This document shows positions 24,280 to 32,336 of a stretch of DNA of 32,336 nucleotides, piece by piece. Source of the stretch: Peribacillus muralis (GTDB lineage: Bacteria > Bacillota > Bacilli > Bacillales > DSM-1321). The notes below the pieces were generated by a model that saw nothing but the letters and a program-made list of their open reading frames with translations, did not search any database and was not told where the DNA came from. The first letter of the stretch is position 1, and the number at the start of each line of letters is the position of its first letter. The position numbers and the translations under genes are program-made. Location: contig NZ_LMBV01000021.1 in assembly GCF_001439925.1 (NCBI RefSeq), positions 1 through 32,336 of the forward strand, in the 5' to 3' direction.

Positions 24280-25182
24280 CTATTTGACAGTCTGAAAATC
24301 CGCAGGGATCGGATCGATATCGTTTTGCCCGCCATTCTCCTTTTTGAACCAAGCAAAGAAAATGACCCCTAAAACATAGCCTAACACGATTTCTTGAATC
24401 ACCTTCATCAGCACCCCACCAAGCTGTTGATCCTCAAGCAAGGGCAATCCATTGAACATTTCCGGACCACTAAGCGTTAAGTTGGACAATGCTGAAGCAG
24501 GTACGCAAAGCTCCATCGCGCTCGCCCAAGATTCCGCGTTCGTAAACGTATCATACAGCGGCGCATTAGCAAAAATGATCAAAGCACAAGCTGGGGTCAT
24601 TAAAATGCCACTCCCGAAAATATAAGCCACTTTTTTCACACCGGATAGGCTTTCGTGTTCTGCCAGTTGATTGACAAGCGGGAACCACATTAGAATGGCT
24701 GTAGAAAATAACAGCACTGTATACCCCGCGTGTATCCACATTCCCGTTTTAATGAAGTCGAACACTAACGGAATATGATATAAGGAAAACAGAACATTGA
24801 ATAGTAAAAGGGCAAAAAGAGGTCTAGTGAAGAAGTGAAATAAACCATGCACTCCCCTTGAATTGATGAAAGTTCTCCAAAGCCAATCTGGAATGGCAAT
24901 GATGAATAAAGGGGGAATCACTAGATAGAGCAACGCCATCTGAAACATATGGGCGCTGAACATGATATGGCTCAACAAGTCTAGCGGCGAACCTTTCACC
25001 ACATACAGAAGAAACATGGCAATTAAAAAATAAGATGTCTGTTTACCGGTAAGGGTTGTACTTCCCGAAAACTTGTCTCTTTTTTTTGTCACCAGCCAAA
25101 AATAGCCTACGGTTATAAGGACGAGGGCGGCAAAATAGTATGGACTCCATAAAGCCCGAAAACCGAAAATATCAATAGACAA
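24280..25182 (-). CDS. ctaG: Cytochrome c oxidase assembly factor CtaG
   Basis: About 300-aa membrane protein of the caa3-type CtaG family, needed for active caa3 oxidase in B. subtilis, probably in copper delivery to CtaD. Seven or so membrane segments are visible. Conserved features include LDLLSHIMFSAHMFQMALLY near residue 75, PLFALLLFNVLFSLYHIPL and the LLEDQQLGGVLMKV segment near 258. The TTG at 25182 has GAGGTGA just upstream and matches the B. subtilis length; the frame extends to 25287 but without support. It is separated from ctaF by a terminator, so expression may rely on read-through or its own promoter. Confidence 0.92.
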   Translation of the reverse strand: MSIDIFGFRALWSPYYFAALVLITVGYFWLVTKKRDKFSGSTTLTGKQTSYFLIAMFLLYVVKGSPLDLLSHIMFSAHMFQMALLYLVIPPLFIIAIPDWLWRTFINSRGVHGLFHFFTRPLFALLLFNVLFSLYHIPLVFDFIKTGMWIHAGYTVLLFSTAILMWFPLVNQLAEHESLSGVKKVAYIFGSGILMTPACALIIFANAPLYDTFTNAESWASAMELCVPASALSNLTLSGPEMFNGLPLLEDQQLGGVLMKVIQEIVLGYVLGVIFFAWFKKENGGQNDIDPIPADFQTVK

Positions 25183-25292
25183 AAAATCACCTCGTTCATT
25201 AACTTTTTCCTTGCTTTCATTATACCTAAAATGAAACTTAGTAACAAATATAGATAAACTTGGATACATATTCCGGATAATCATCACATAAA

Positions 25293-25324
25293 GAAAAACC
25301 GGCTATCTTCCAATAGCCGATTTC
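25293..25324 (-). terminator. Terminator after ctaF
   Basis: CGGCTAT (25300-25306) pairs with ATAGCCG (25313-25319). On the minus strand the extended stem is followed by TTTTTC. It lies between ctaF and ctaG. Confidence 0.7.
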
Positions 25325-25334
25325 CTTTATTTTT

Positions 25335-25670
25335 TTATAACCAAACGATCGTCAAAAAAGTGAGTATGGTTATTAATCCTACTGCAAGTCCAGAGAACAG
25401 GAACAAGGTGATTGTTCCATGACCTTTGTGCTTCATATGCATGAAGTAATACAATTGGAAAACCACCTGTATAACCGCGAGCAGTAATATGACCGGCTTG
25501 ATGAACCAATGTGAAAAATCATCCATCGCCACTGCAACAAAGGAAATTACTGTGAAGAAAATCATTAATACAAAAGTTACTACTTGATGCTTCATCTCTT
25601 CAGCATTTTTCTTGCGGCGATATTTTAAATCGACATTCGGGTTCGCTGAGTTTGATTGTTCATTCGCCAT
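25335..25670 (-). CDS. ctaF: Cytochrome c oxidase subunit IVB CtaF
   Basis: 111-aa small subunit of the caa3/aa3 oxidase. A hydrophilic N-terminus (about 1-30) is followed by three membrane segments (about 30-48, 53-74 and 83-109), with FQLYYFMHMKHKGHG between the last two. It has no known cofactor. The start is 3 nt after the ctaE stop, so it is translated in tandem with ctaE. It ends the ctaCDEF run. Confidence 0.93.
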   Translation of the reverse strand: MANEQSNSANPNVDLKYRRKKNAEEMKHQVVTFVLMIFFTVISFVAVAMDDFSHWFIKPVILLLAVIQVVFQLYYFMHMKHKGHGTITLFLFSGLAVGLITILTFLTIVWL

Positions 25671-25673
25671 CAG

Positions 25674-26303
25674 TTATCCCACCATTCCCATTAAGTATAC
25701 GACTGTAAAGATAAACACCCAGACTACGTCAATGAAATGCCAATAAAGACTAGCAATATAAAACTTAGGGGCATTGTACAAGTTCAGGCCCCTTCTTGCA
25801 TTTCGAACCATTAGGGATATGAACCACAACAAGCCAAAGGCAACGTGCCCCCCGTGAAATCCGACCAACGTATAAAAAGCTGAGCCGAATGCACTGCTTG
25901 TAAATGTATGATGAAACTCATGAACATAGTGATTAAATTCATAAATCTCAAGCCCTAAAAAGGCGAAGCCAAGGGCAATCGTGATGACAAGCCAGGCCTG
26001 CATTTGTTTGAAATGGTTGTTTTTCATATGGTACATCGCATATACGCTTGTTAATGAACTGGTCAATAACAGCATCGTCGCTACAAAAGTAAGTGGCAAT
26101 TCGAATAAATCTTTTGCCAAGGCTGCTTCACCATTCGGCACTTTATCCTTTAAGGCAAGATATGTGGCAAACAGTGAGGCGAATAAGACCGTCTCTCCAC
26201 CAAGAAACAACCAAAATCCCAAATACTTATTTTTCCCTTCCAGGGTTGCTTTCTCGGGAGAGGCAGGCCAAGTGGCATCCGTGAATTTTTCATCTGCGTG
26301 CAT
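25674..26303 (-). CDS. ctaE: Cytochrome c oxidase subunit III CtaE
   Basis: 209-aa subunit III of the heme-copper oxidase, with five membrane segments as in bacterial short-form subunit III. The family signatures YLGFWLFLGGETVLFASLF (near residue 27), the conserved ALGFAFLGLEIYEF and the last helices FHGGHVAFGLLWF and YWHFIDVVWVFIF are present. Its ATG overlaps the ctaD stop by one base (TAATG), so the two are coupled. Confidence 0.95.
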   Translation of the reverse strand: MHADEKFTDATWPASPEKATLEGKNKYLGFWLFLGGETVLFASLFATYLALKDKVPNGEAALAKDLFELPLTFVATMLLLTSSLTSVYAMYHMKNNHFKQMQAWLVITIALGFAFLGLEIYEFNHYVHEFHHTFTSSAFGSAFYTLVGFHGGHVAFGLLWFISLMVRNARRGLNLYNAPKFYIASLYWHFIDVVWVFIFTVVYLMGMVG

Positions 26304-28174
26304 TATGCCTTACCTCCCTTGTCAGAATCGTCCATCAAGTCTTCTTTATGGATATGAAATCCATGATCATCTTTAACGGAACGAATTAACATTGAACCGA
26401 ATGTAATCAAAAGCCCGACGATGATAATGGGCAGTGTCCAAGACTTGTCATCCATATGATACAAAGCGCCAAATGCAGCTACGAATAAACCGAAAGCAAT
26501 CATCACCGGAAGAAAGGATGAATTCGGCATATGGATATCTCCTAGAGGTTCTGCAGGAGTCATTTCCTTCTTGCCTTCCATCTTTTCAACCCAGTAAGCG
26601 TCTAAACCGCGAACAAGCGGCAGCTGTTTGAAATTATAAAACGGCGGCGGTGATGGAATGGACCATTCAAGCGTCCGGCCATCTCCCCATGGGTCATTGC
26701 CGACTTTTTCATTTTTCACAGATGTGATGATGATATTGATCACCATGACCAAAACACCAAATGCCATCAAGAAGGCCCCGACAGTACTGATCATATTACC
26801 TGTATTGAGACCTTGATTATCCAAGAACGTGAATACGCGACGAGGCATACCCATCAAGCCTAGGAAATGTTGAATGAAGAATGTTAAATGGAAACCGATC
26901 AGGAACGTCCAAAATGTGATTTGTCCCAGTTTCTCATTTAATAACGTTCCAAACATTTTCGGCCAATAGAAATTGATTCCTGCAAGTAACCCCAATACAA
27001 CCCCACCGACAATTACATAGTGGAAATGGGCAACGACGAAATAGCTATCATGGTATTGATAATCAGCTGGCGCTGATGCGAGCATGATACCTGTCACGCC
27101 ACCCATTGTGAAAGTAGGAATAAAGGCAACTGCATAAAGCATTGGTACCGTGAACTTGACGCTTCCTCCCCACATCGTAAAGATCCAGTTGAATATCTTA
27201 ATTCCTGTCGGTACCGCGATAGCCATGGTAGCGACAGCAAAAATCGCATTTGCGATAGGTCCCAAACCAGTGGTGAACATATGGTGAGCCCATACCATGA
27301 AGCCTAAGAAACCGATTAAAACGGTTGCAAATACCATCGAAGAGTAACCGAACAATCTTTTTCTGGAGAATGTAGCAAAGATTTCCGAGAATATCCCAAA
27401 GGCAGGGAGAATCAAGATATACACTTCAGGATGACCGAATATCCAGAATAAATGCTCCCAAATAATGGTGTTCCCCCCTGCTGCCACGTCGAAGAAATTC
27501 GCGCCAAACATCCGATCGAACATCATTAACACCAATCCTACTGTAAGCGGAGGAAAAGCGAATAATATCAATGCAGAAACAACGAAAGTTGACCAGGTAA
27601 ACAGCGGCATCCGCATATATGTCATGCCTGGCGCTCGCATATTTATGATCGTTACAAGGAAATTGATCCCTGCCATTAGTGATCCAAAACCTGATATTTG
27701 TAGTCCGAGGACATAAAAATCTATGCCATGGCCTGCAGAATGCAGGGAGAGTGATGCATACGACGTCCAGCCAGCATCAGGAGCCCCCCCTAAAAACCAA
27801 GATAGGTTCAAAAATACTCCTCCGAAGAAAAATAACCAAAAACCTAATGAGTTCAAAAATGGGAACGCAACATCACGAGCCCCTATCTGTAACGGTACGA
27901 CCGCATTCATAAGAGCGAATACCAATGGCATCGCCGCCAGAAATATCATGGTTGTACCGTGCATGGTCAAAATTTCATTATAAAAACCGGCACTTACGAA
28001 GTCATTATTTGGGATTGCAAGCTGGATACGGATAAACATCGCTTCCAAACCGCCGATTACAAAGAATAACCCGCCAGAGATAAGATATAAAATGGCGATT
28101 TTCTTATGATCCACCGTCGTCAAATAATCCCAAATCGTAGCGCCAAATCCTTTTTTATTAGCGTACGTACTCAC
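26303..28174 (-). CDS. ctaD: Cytochrome c oxidase subunit I CtaD
   Basis: 623-aa catalytic subunit that holds heme a, heme a3 and CuB, reduces O2 and pumps protons. Ligand motifs are intact: MHGTTM with the heme a ligand His72, HPEVYI (CuB His and its cross-linked Tyr, near residue 250), HHMF (CuB His pair) and HDSYFVVAHFHYVIVGG (heme a3 and heme a His). Twelve core helices plus the C-terminal extension typical of caa3 oxidases are visible. The Glu of the D-channel is not in the usual mitochondrial context, as expected for this subfamily. It follows ctaC by 24 nt. Confidence 0.97.
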   Translation of the reverse strand: MSTYANKKGFGATIWDYLTTVDHKKIAILYLISGGLFFVIGGLEAMFIRIQLAIPNNDFVSAGFYNEILTMHGTTMIFLAAMPLVFALMNAVVPLQIGARDVAFPFLNSLGFWLFFFGGVFLNLSWFLGGAPDAGWTSYASLSLHSAGHGIDFYVLGLQISGFGSLMAGINFLVTIINMRAPGMTYMRMPLFTWSTFVVSALILFAFPPLTVGLVLMMFDRMFGANFFDVAAGGNTIIWEHLFWIFGHPEVYILILPAFGIFSEIFATFSRKRLFGYSSMVFATVLIGFLGFMVWAHHMFTTGLGPIANAIFAVATMAIAVPTGIKIFNWIFTMWGGSVKFTVPMLYAVAFIPTFTMGGVTGIMLASAPADYQYHDSYFVVAHFHYVIVGGVVLGLLAGINFYWPKMFGTLLNEKLGQITFWTFLIGFHLTFFIQHFLGLMGMPRRVFTFLDNQGLNTGNMISTVGAFLMAFGVLVMVINIIITSVKNEKVGNDPWGDGRTLEWSIPSPPPFYNFKQLPLVRGLDAYWVEKMEGKKEMTPAEPLGDIHMPNSSFLPVMIAFGLFVAAFGALYHMDDKSWTLPIIIVGLLITFGSMLIRSVKDDHGFHIHKEDLMDDSDKGGKA

Positions 28175-28198
28175 GATTTAACCTCCTTAATCAAACTT

Positions 28199-29281
28199 CT
28201 ATTTTTCTTCCACCTTAAGCTGTAAAAGATAAGCTGTCAGCGCATCAATATCTGAATCTGAAAGTTCGCCGTAAGTACCGGTCATCGTATTGCCCGGTTT
28301 ATACTTCTCAGGGTCTTTGATCCAATTCTTCACATTTGCTTCGGTGTGATCCAAAACGCCCGCTATTCTTTGACGTTCACCGAACGTAGCGAGATTTGGT
28401 GCCTGACGGGCAGCTTCAGGTCTGCTATCATTTGGAGTCACTGCATGACAACCGATACAGCTTTTGTTGAACACAGCTTCTCCCTGCTTGGCAACATCAC
28501 CCTCCACAACAGGCTCTTTTACGGATTTCATATCTTTTGCCCATGCTTCAAAGTCACTTTTCGATTTCGGAACGACCTTAAAATCCATCAAGGCGTGGGA
28601 AGGACCGCAAAGCTCAGCGCATTTCCCATAAAAGATATTGTTCGAATCTTCTGCCTTTTCGCTATCGAACTCTAAGTAAAACTTATTGACGCCATCTGTA
28701 TTCGTATCCATCTTTCCTCCGGCAGCCGGTATCCAGAATGAATGCTTAACATCTGAAGCAGTTAGATTGAAATAGACTTTTTGATCGGTTGGCACAACCA
28801 AATCCTGACTTGTTACAACACCAAGGTCTGGGTACTCAAACTCCCACCAATAAAGGTTTGCCCTAACATTCACCACAAGAGCATCCTTCGTTTTCCCATC
28901 CTTATCTTTCTTATCCATCGCCTTTGTGTCAGCCAGGTCGAAGGTCGTGACGACGGTCGGTACAGCCAAAACAATTAAAAGGAGGATAGGGATAACAGTC
29001 CAGATAATTTCAAGTTTATGACTTCCTTCAATTTGTTTCGGTATTGTTTCGTCGCCTTTCTTCCTACGGAAGCGCAGTATAACTACAACGAACAAAATAA
29101 TCACAACAATTATAACCAATACCATGATCAGTGTACTCAATATCAGTAGGTCGAACTGAGATTGCGCAACATCGCCAGCTGGCTTCAGTGCGGATACAAA
29201 TGGTTCGCCGCAGCCCGAAAGGACAAGTCCTACAATACCCAGCAGAGCAATCAGGCGCCATTTATGCAGCCTTTTTTTCAT
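28199..29281 (-). CDS. ctaC: Cytochrome c oxidase subunit II with fused cytochrome c (CtaC)
   Basis: 360-aa subunit II of a caa3 oxidase. The signal peptide ends in a lipobox LSGC (Cys24). Two membrane helices follow (about 45-72 and 92-112), then the cupredoxin domain with the CuA ligands in CAELCGPSHALM (near 217). The C-terminus is a fused cytochrome c domain with CIGCH (near 275) and a Met in GNTMTGTYGELSDSD, so electrons pass from a c-type donor through this domain. The ATG has GAGGGG about 11 nt upstream. First gene of ctaCDEF. Confidence 0.96.
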   Translation of the reverse strand: MKKRLHKWRLIALLGIVGLVLSGCGEPFVSALKPAGDVAQSQFDLLILSTLIMVLVIIVVIILFVVVILRFRRKKGDETIPKQIEGSHKLEIIWTVIPILLLIVLAVPTVVTTFDLADTKAMDKKDKDGKTKDALVVNVRANLYWWEFEYPDLGVVTSQDLVVPTDQKVYFNLTASDVKHSFWIPAAGGKMDTNTDGVNKFYLEFDSEKAEDSNNIFYGKCAELCGPSHALMDFKVVPKSKSDFEAWAKDMKSVKEPVVEGDVAKQGEAVFNKSCIGCHAVTPNDSRPEAARQAPNLATFGERQRIAGVLDHTEANVKNWIKDPEKYKPGNTMTGTYGELSDSDIDALTAYLLQLKVEEK

Positions 29282-29412
29282 AGCTTCAGAAACCCCTCTT
29301 TCGTCAAAATTTTCTCACAAAATTAAAAATGGGCGCAATTGCGAATATTCCCTCTATGTCAATTTCTAAAAAGAAAGAATCCCTAATCTAAGGATTTTTT
29401 TCCGATGGTTCA

Positions 29413-29426
29413 TGTAACCGCTCTTA
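29413..29426. promoter_or_regulatory. Candidate CcpA cre site
   Basis: TGTAACCGCTCTTA matches the cre pattern TGWAANCGNTNWCA at all defined positions but one. It lies 130 nt upstream of ctaC in the ctaB-ctaC gap. Catabolite repression through CcpA is established for the cta genes of B. subtilis; binding here is inferred. Confidence 0.45.
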
Positions 29427-29493
29427 TGAATGACCCTGCTGAAGAACTACCCTTTACTATGTATGTATGGCGGTCAGTGCATTATTTATGGAT

Positions 29494-29530
29494 AAGCTGC
29501 AGCCTGTGTAAAACAAACAGGCTGCAGCTT
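29494..29530. repeat. Strong hairpin between ctaB and ctaC, no T-run
   Basis: AAGCTGCAGCCTGT and ACAGGCTGCAGCTT pair perfectly over 14 bp with a 9-nt loop, 13 nt past the ctaB stop. No poly-T follows on either strand, so it may stabilise the ctaB message or give partial termination. Confidence 0.7.
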
Positions 29531-29542
29531 CAATTAACAAAA

Positions 29543-30481
29543 TTAAATGAGTGTGACAATAACCATCGCTACAAATAAAATGGTCATATAATTTAAAGAA
29601 TATACAAACATGGATGTTGCCCATTTAACATCATCTTTCTTCCTATACCCGTTAATTCCCAAAACAAGCCAGCCTGTACTTAATAAAGCTGCCAGAATGA
29701 CTAATGGAATTCCTAACGGGATCAAGAAGAACGGAATGAACATTAAACAGATGATCCATAACATAATCGATCGTTTCGTAGCCTTGAACCCTTTTACGAC
29801 AGGAAGCATCGGAACACCCGCTGCCCGGTACTCTTCGACACGCCTCATTGCAAGTGCATAAAAATGTGGCGGCTGCCATAAGAACATGATCGCAAACAAA
29901 ACCCAGGCAATCGTATCTAGATTCGGATCAACGGCAGCCCAGCCAATAAGTGGAGGTACCGCTCCGGATATGCTGCCTATAATCGTATTCGAAACGAATC
30001 TACGTTTAAAAACCATCGTATATAAAACAACATAGGCGAAGACGCCAAATGCACCAAGCAAGGCCGTTGTCATATTGGTCAAAGCAAGTAAAATCAACCC
30101 TGCTGCAATTAAGCCGAAGCTTAACGCCAATACTTTCGAAGGCTGAACTTTTCCGGTTACCGTTGGCCGGTTTTTCGTTCTTTCCATTAAGTGATCTATA
30201 TCACGATCATAATAATTATTGAAGCTGCATGATCCCGCCATGATGAGCGCCGAACCTGCAAGTGTATAAAACACTACATCAAGATTACTTAAAAAGCTAA
30301 GGCCCGAAAAATGCAGGGCTAACCATACACCGGTAAAAGCTGTAATTATATTAGAATTGACAATCCCCACTTTAATAAGTGCGAGAAAATCCTTCCAAGC
30401 TGTTGTTTCCGGTATATCCGATTGAAGGGCGGCTTTACTGTCCTTCATGACAGCTTCTGACAAACCCCTTGTTTCTGACAT
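29543..30481 (-). CDS. ctaB: Protoheme IX farnesyltransferase (heme O synthase) CtaB
   Basis: 312-aa UbiA-family prenyltransferase (CyoE type) that adds farnesyl to heme B to give heme O, the substrate for CtaA. The first Asp-rich motif [19 protein letters not shown] (near residue 87) binds the diphosphate through magnesium; the second conserved loop is [14 protein letters not shown] (near 215). Nine membrane segments are visible. The N-terminal 30 residues are hydrophilic. The ATG at 30481 has AAAGGAGG 7 nt upstream. It leads the ctaB-ctaG direction and is divergent from ctaA. Confidence 0.96.
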   Translation of the reverse strand: MSETRGLSEAVMKDSKAALQSDIPETTAWKDFLALIKVGIVNSNIITAFTGVWLALHFSGLSFLSNLDVVFYTLAGSALIMAGSCSFNNYYDRDIDHLMERTKNRPTVTGKVQPSKVLALSFGLIAAGLILLALTNMTTALLGAFGVFAYVVLYTMVFKRRFVSNTIIGSISGAVPPLIGWAAVDPNLDTIAWVLFAIMFLWQPPHFYALAMRRVEEYRAAGVPMLPVVKGFKATKRSIMLWIICLMFIPFFLIPLGIPLVILAALLSTGWLVLGINGYRKKDDVKWATSMFVYSLNYMTILFVAMVIVTLI

Positions 30482-31068
30482 TTGTTTTCCTCCTTTAAAT
30501 CATTCAGCACAGACGCAAATGTATAAAAAAATACTTACATATGCTATAGAACATTATTTCATACTTTTCGATATTTGTAACCAAGGAAGCGTAAAACAAA
30601 AAGTAAATTATTTACCAATGACTGTTGTCAATGGAATGCACCGAGAGCTATTATTCTTTATATCATGCTTAAAAACAGTAAAATTTAGTAAAATCATTTC
30701 TTCAATATATTAAAACACATTTTTGGAAGCTTTTGTGAATATTTTTTGGATATTTTTTGACCAATTTGTGTCTCAATATTTTTCACTGCAATCGTAAGCA
30801 GCTACCAAATCTTCCATCACTACTTGAAACGTATGTCATTCTCATCATCCCCTAGGCTAAACTCTAGTTTGCACTTACTTGAAGGTTTACACTCCTTTTA
30901 TTTCTATCAAAGTCTTATGTAACTTTCAACTGTTTCGGGCATTTTAATTCATGGTCCCAAACTTTATCGGAACTTGTAAAAACATTCTATTTTGTGTAAT
31001 ATCGAGGAAGTTCGACAAATATTTGTGAAATAATATATGCTATTATTTATCTTGAGGAACAAAATAAC
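30482..31068. other. ctaA/ctaB divergent regulatory region
   Basis: About 590 bp, AT-rich, with no convincing gene. It carries TTTGTGAAT at 30732, TTTGTGTCT at 30765 and TTTGTGAAA at 31022, all like the ResD-binding motif described for B. subtilis cta genes. The last one is part of an ACAAATATTTGT palindrome just upstream of ctaA. A possible ctaA -10 is TATTAT at about 31041. No clear ctaB promoter. Confidence 0.55.
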
Positions 31069-31098
31069 TTGGCTACAGAGAAAAAGGTGGGACTACTA

Positions 31099-32091
31099 GT
31101 GAAATCGTCTCTTAAATGGTTTGCTGTTTTAACTACGATTGTAATGCTATTCATCTTACTAGGTGGTGCTCTAGTCACCAAGACGGATTCCGGAATGGGA
31201 TGCGGCAGGTCCTGGCCATTGTGCAATGGTCAACTGATACCTGACAAAATCACGCTTGAATTGGTCATTGAGCTTTCCCATCGCCTCGTTTCAGGTGCTG
31301 GAGGTTTCTTGGTTTTATTATTATCGTATATGTCTTGGCGGAAAATTGGGCATATTCGGGAAGCGCGATTTTTATCCGTGCTTTCTTTTGGCTTCCTGTT
31401 ACTACAAGGGTTGATCGGAGCCGCTGCCGTCCTTTGGTCACAATCCGATTTTGTTCTTGCCCTCCATTTTGGCATATCACTCATTTCCTTCGCAGCCGTC
31501 TTTTTATTGACGCTGTTGATTTTCGAAGTGGACAAGAAGTTCGAAGCCGAAAAACTCATCGTTGATAAACGAATGAAATTCCATATCATCGGCGTATTGA
31601 TTTTCAGTTTAATTGTCGTGTATACCGGGGCCCTTGTAAGGCATACAGAATCCAGCTTAATCTGTAAGGATTGGCCTTTATGTATAAATGACAGCCCCGC
31701 GCTACCCGCCAATTTATACGAATGGATTCAAATGGGGCACCGAGCAATGGCTGGCACGATATTCCTTTGGGTATCATATGTGACCTATATTGCCCATAAA
31801 CATTACAAAATCCAAAAAGTGATTTACGGCGGATGGATTGCTGCATTCATTCTTGTTTTTCTGCAAGTCATCGCCGGAGCATTCATCATTTTCTCAAGGC
31901 AAAACCTCTATATCGCATTATCACACGCCTTGTTCATCGCTTGCTTTTTTGGTGTCATGAGTTATTTGATGCTGCTGACTTCCAGAAGCAAAAAAAATGC
32001 GTTAGCCCAGCTGAAAGGGAGTTCCTCCCACTCAGTCCATGGTCAGAATCAGAATGAACACGATATTACGCCGACGCTACCTGCTCGTTAA
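31099..32091 (+). CDS. ctaA: Heme A synthase CtaA
   Basis: About 330-aa heme A synthase (COX15/CtaA family) that oxidises the C8 methyl of heme O to a formyl group. Eight membrane segments are present. Both extracellular cysteine pairs are there: [13 protein letters not shown] and [12 protein letters not shown]. The four heme-ligand histidines are seen in [26 protein letters not shown] and ALSHALFI. I chose GTG 31099 because AAGGTGG lies 8 nt upstream and the product then aligns from its first residue with the B. subtilis start; TTG at 31069 would add ten residues and also has a GAGG site, at poor spacing. The last 25 residues are hydrophilic. Confidence 0.94.
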   Translation: MKSSLKWFAVLTTIVMLFILLGGALVTKTDSGMGCGRSWPLCNGQLIPDKITLELVIELSHRLVSGAGGFLVLLLSYMSWRKIGHIREARFLSVLSFGFLLLQGLIGAAAVLWSQSDFVLALHFGISLISFAAVFLLTLLIFEVDKKFEAEKLIVDKRMKFHIIGVLIFSLIVVYTGALVRHTESSLICKDWPLCINDSPALPANLYEWIQMGHRAMAGTIFLWVSYVTYIAHKHYKIQKVIYGGWIAAFILVFLQVIAGAFIIFSRQNLYIALSHALFIACFFGVMSYLMLLTSRSKKNALAQLKGSSSHSVHGQNQNEHDITPTLPAR

Positions 32092-32122
32092 TATCAGATT
32101 GTTCAATTAATAATATATTGAT

Positions 32123-32240
32123 GGAAAAAAGGATGGTATGCGTTGGATTACTTTAAGGGGTTGAAAGATATTCCCTGCTGGCGATGGGGTTCGGAATGTA
32201 TAATTCTAAAACCCCTCTTCAAATAGCCCATCCTTTTTTA
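32123..32240 (+). ncRNA. Structured RNA element or complex terminator after ctaA
   Basis: Three nested helices: AAAAAAGGATGG (32125-32136) with CCATCCTTTTTT (32228-32239), AGGGGTT (32156-32162) with AACCCCT (32210-32216), and ATTCC (32170-32174) with GGAAT (32193-32197). The outer stem ends in a T-run, so it can end ctaA transcripts, and it also reads as a terminator on the other strand. A 27-codon TTG ORF lies inside. The loop is far larger than in a simple terminator. The remaining bases to the window end hold a GATGGGCT segment and an A-run but no gene. Confidence 0.45.
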
Positions 32241-32336
32241 GGTGCCCAAAAAAAGATGGGCTGGGAATGCGCATTCAAAGGATTAACAAAAAAAAAAAAC
32301 CGTATACATTCTCCATTATCCATGAGAGTGTCTACA

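Noticed and set aside
32158..32336. Open plus-strand frame running to the window end
   Set aside because: It crosses the structured element and a long A-run (Lys codons), has no start codon with a ribosome site, and a convergent gene is expected there.

Overview
The window looks like a chromosomal core segment of a low-to-moderate GC, endospore-forming Bacillaceae member. It is close to Bacillus or Peribacillus, but I cannot fix the genus without a search. Gene content and order follow the Bacillus subtilis ctaA to pbpB stretch (cta - ylb - coaD - rpmF - bshC - mraZ - rsmH - ftsL - pbpB), read in reverse here. Most genes are on the minus strand, with strong Shine-Dalgarno sequences, many TTG/GTG starts and intrinsic terminators at nearly every transcript end.

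Layout. Positions 1-4110 hold the start of the division and cell wall (dcw) cluster on the minus strand: mraZ, rsmH, ftsL, pbpB, closed by a terminator at the window edge; three GTGG repeats spaced exactly 10 bp lie upstream of mraZ. Positions 4380-7399 hold panE, a DUF3397 membrane protein and bshC. The region 7400-10727 carries a GNAT acetyltransferase (ylbP, plus strand), the sporulation regulator gerR, an enoyl-CoA hydratase family gene, rpmF and the DUF177 gene ylbN. Positions 10934-18250 hold tmcAL, ddcP (ylbL), the patatin ylbK, sporulation gene ylbJ, coaD, rsmD, a small unrecognised ORF, a DUF7147-type gene, ylbG and an unrecognised 107-aa protein. Positions 18383-22479 hold ricF, a lipoprotein, ylbE, ylbD, a PaaI-like thioesterase, the CAP-domain protein YlbC and YlbA. 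Then comes a 1.1 kb gene-poor segment with two related GC-rich repeat copies flanking a degenerate ~41 bp tandem array. Positions 23576-32091 hold the aa3/caa3 cytochrome c oxidase cluster: ctaM, ctaG, ctaF, ctaE, ctaD, ctaC, ctaB on the minus strand and divergent ctaA on the plus strand.

How it works together. CtaB and CtaA convert heme B to heme O and heme A. CtaC-D-E-F are the oxidase subunits; CtaG and CtaM are assembly factors. The ctaA/ctaB gap carries ResD-like TTTGTGAA motifs, and a near-consensus cre lies between ctaB and ctaC, consistent with control by respiration and carbon source. The ylb block joins sporulation/competence (RicF, YlbJ, YlbD, GerR), checkpoint recovery (DdcP), CoA synthesis (PanE, CoaD), ribosome and tRNA maturation (RsmD, RsmH, TmcAL, L32) and bacillithiol synthesis (BshC).

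This is mostly ordinary, conserved territory; I see no phage, IS, CRISPR, tRNA or rRNA. The parts that deserve a second look are noncoding: the MraZ-box array, divergent promoters with overlapping -35 boxes, a possible transcript opposite a small ORF near 16.7 kb, tandem mini-ORFs ahead of ylbP, the repeat segment at 23.0-23.4 kb, and a nested, structured element just after ctaA.
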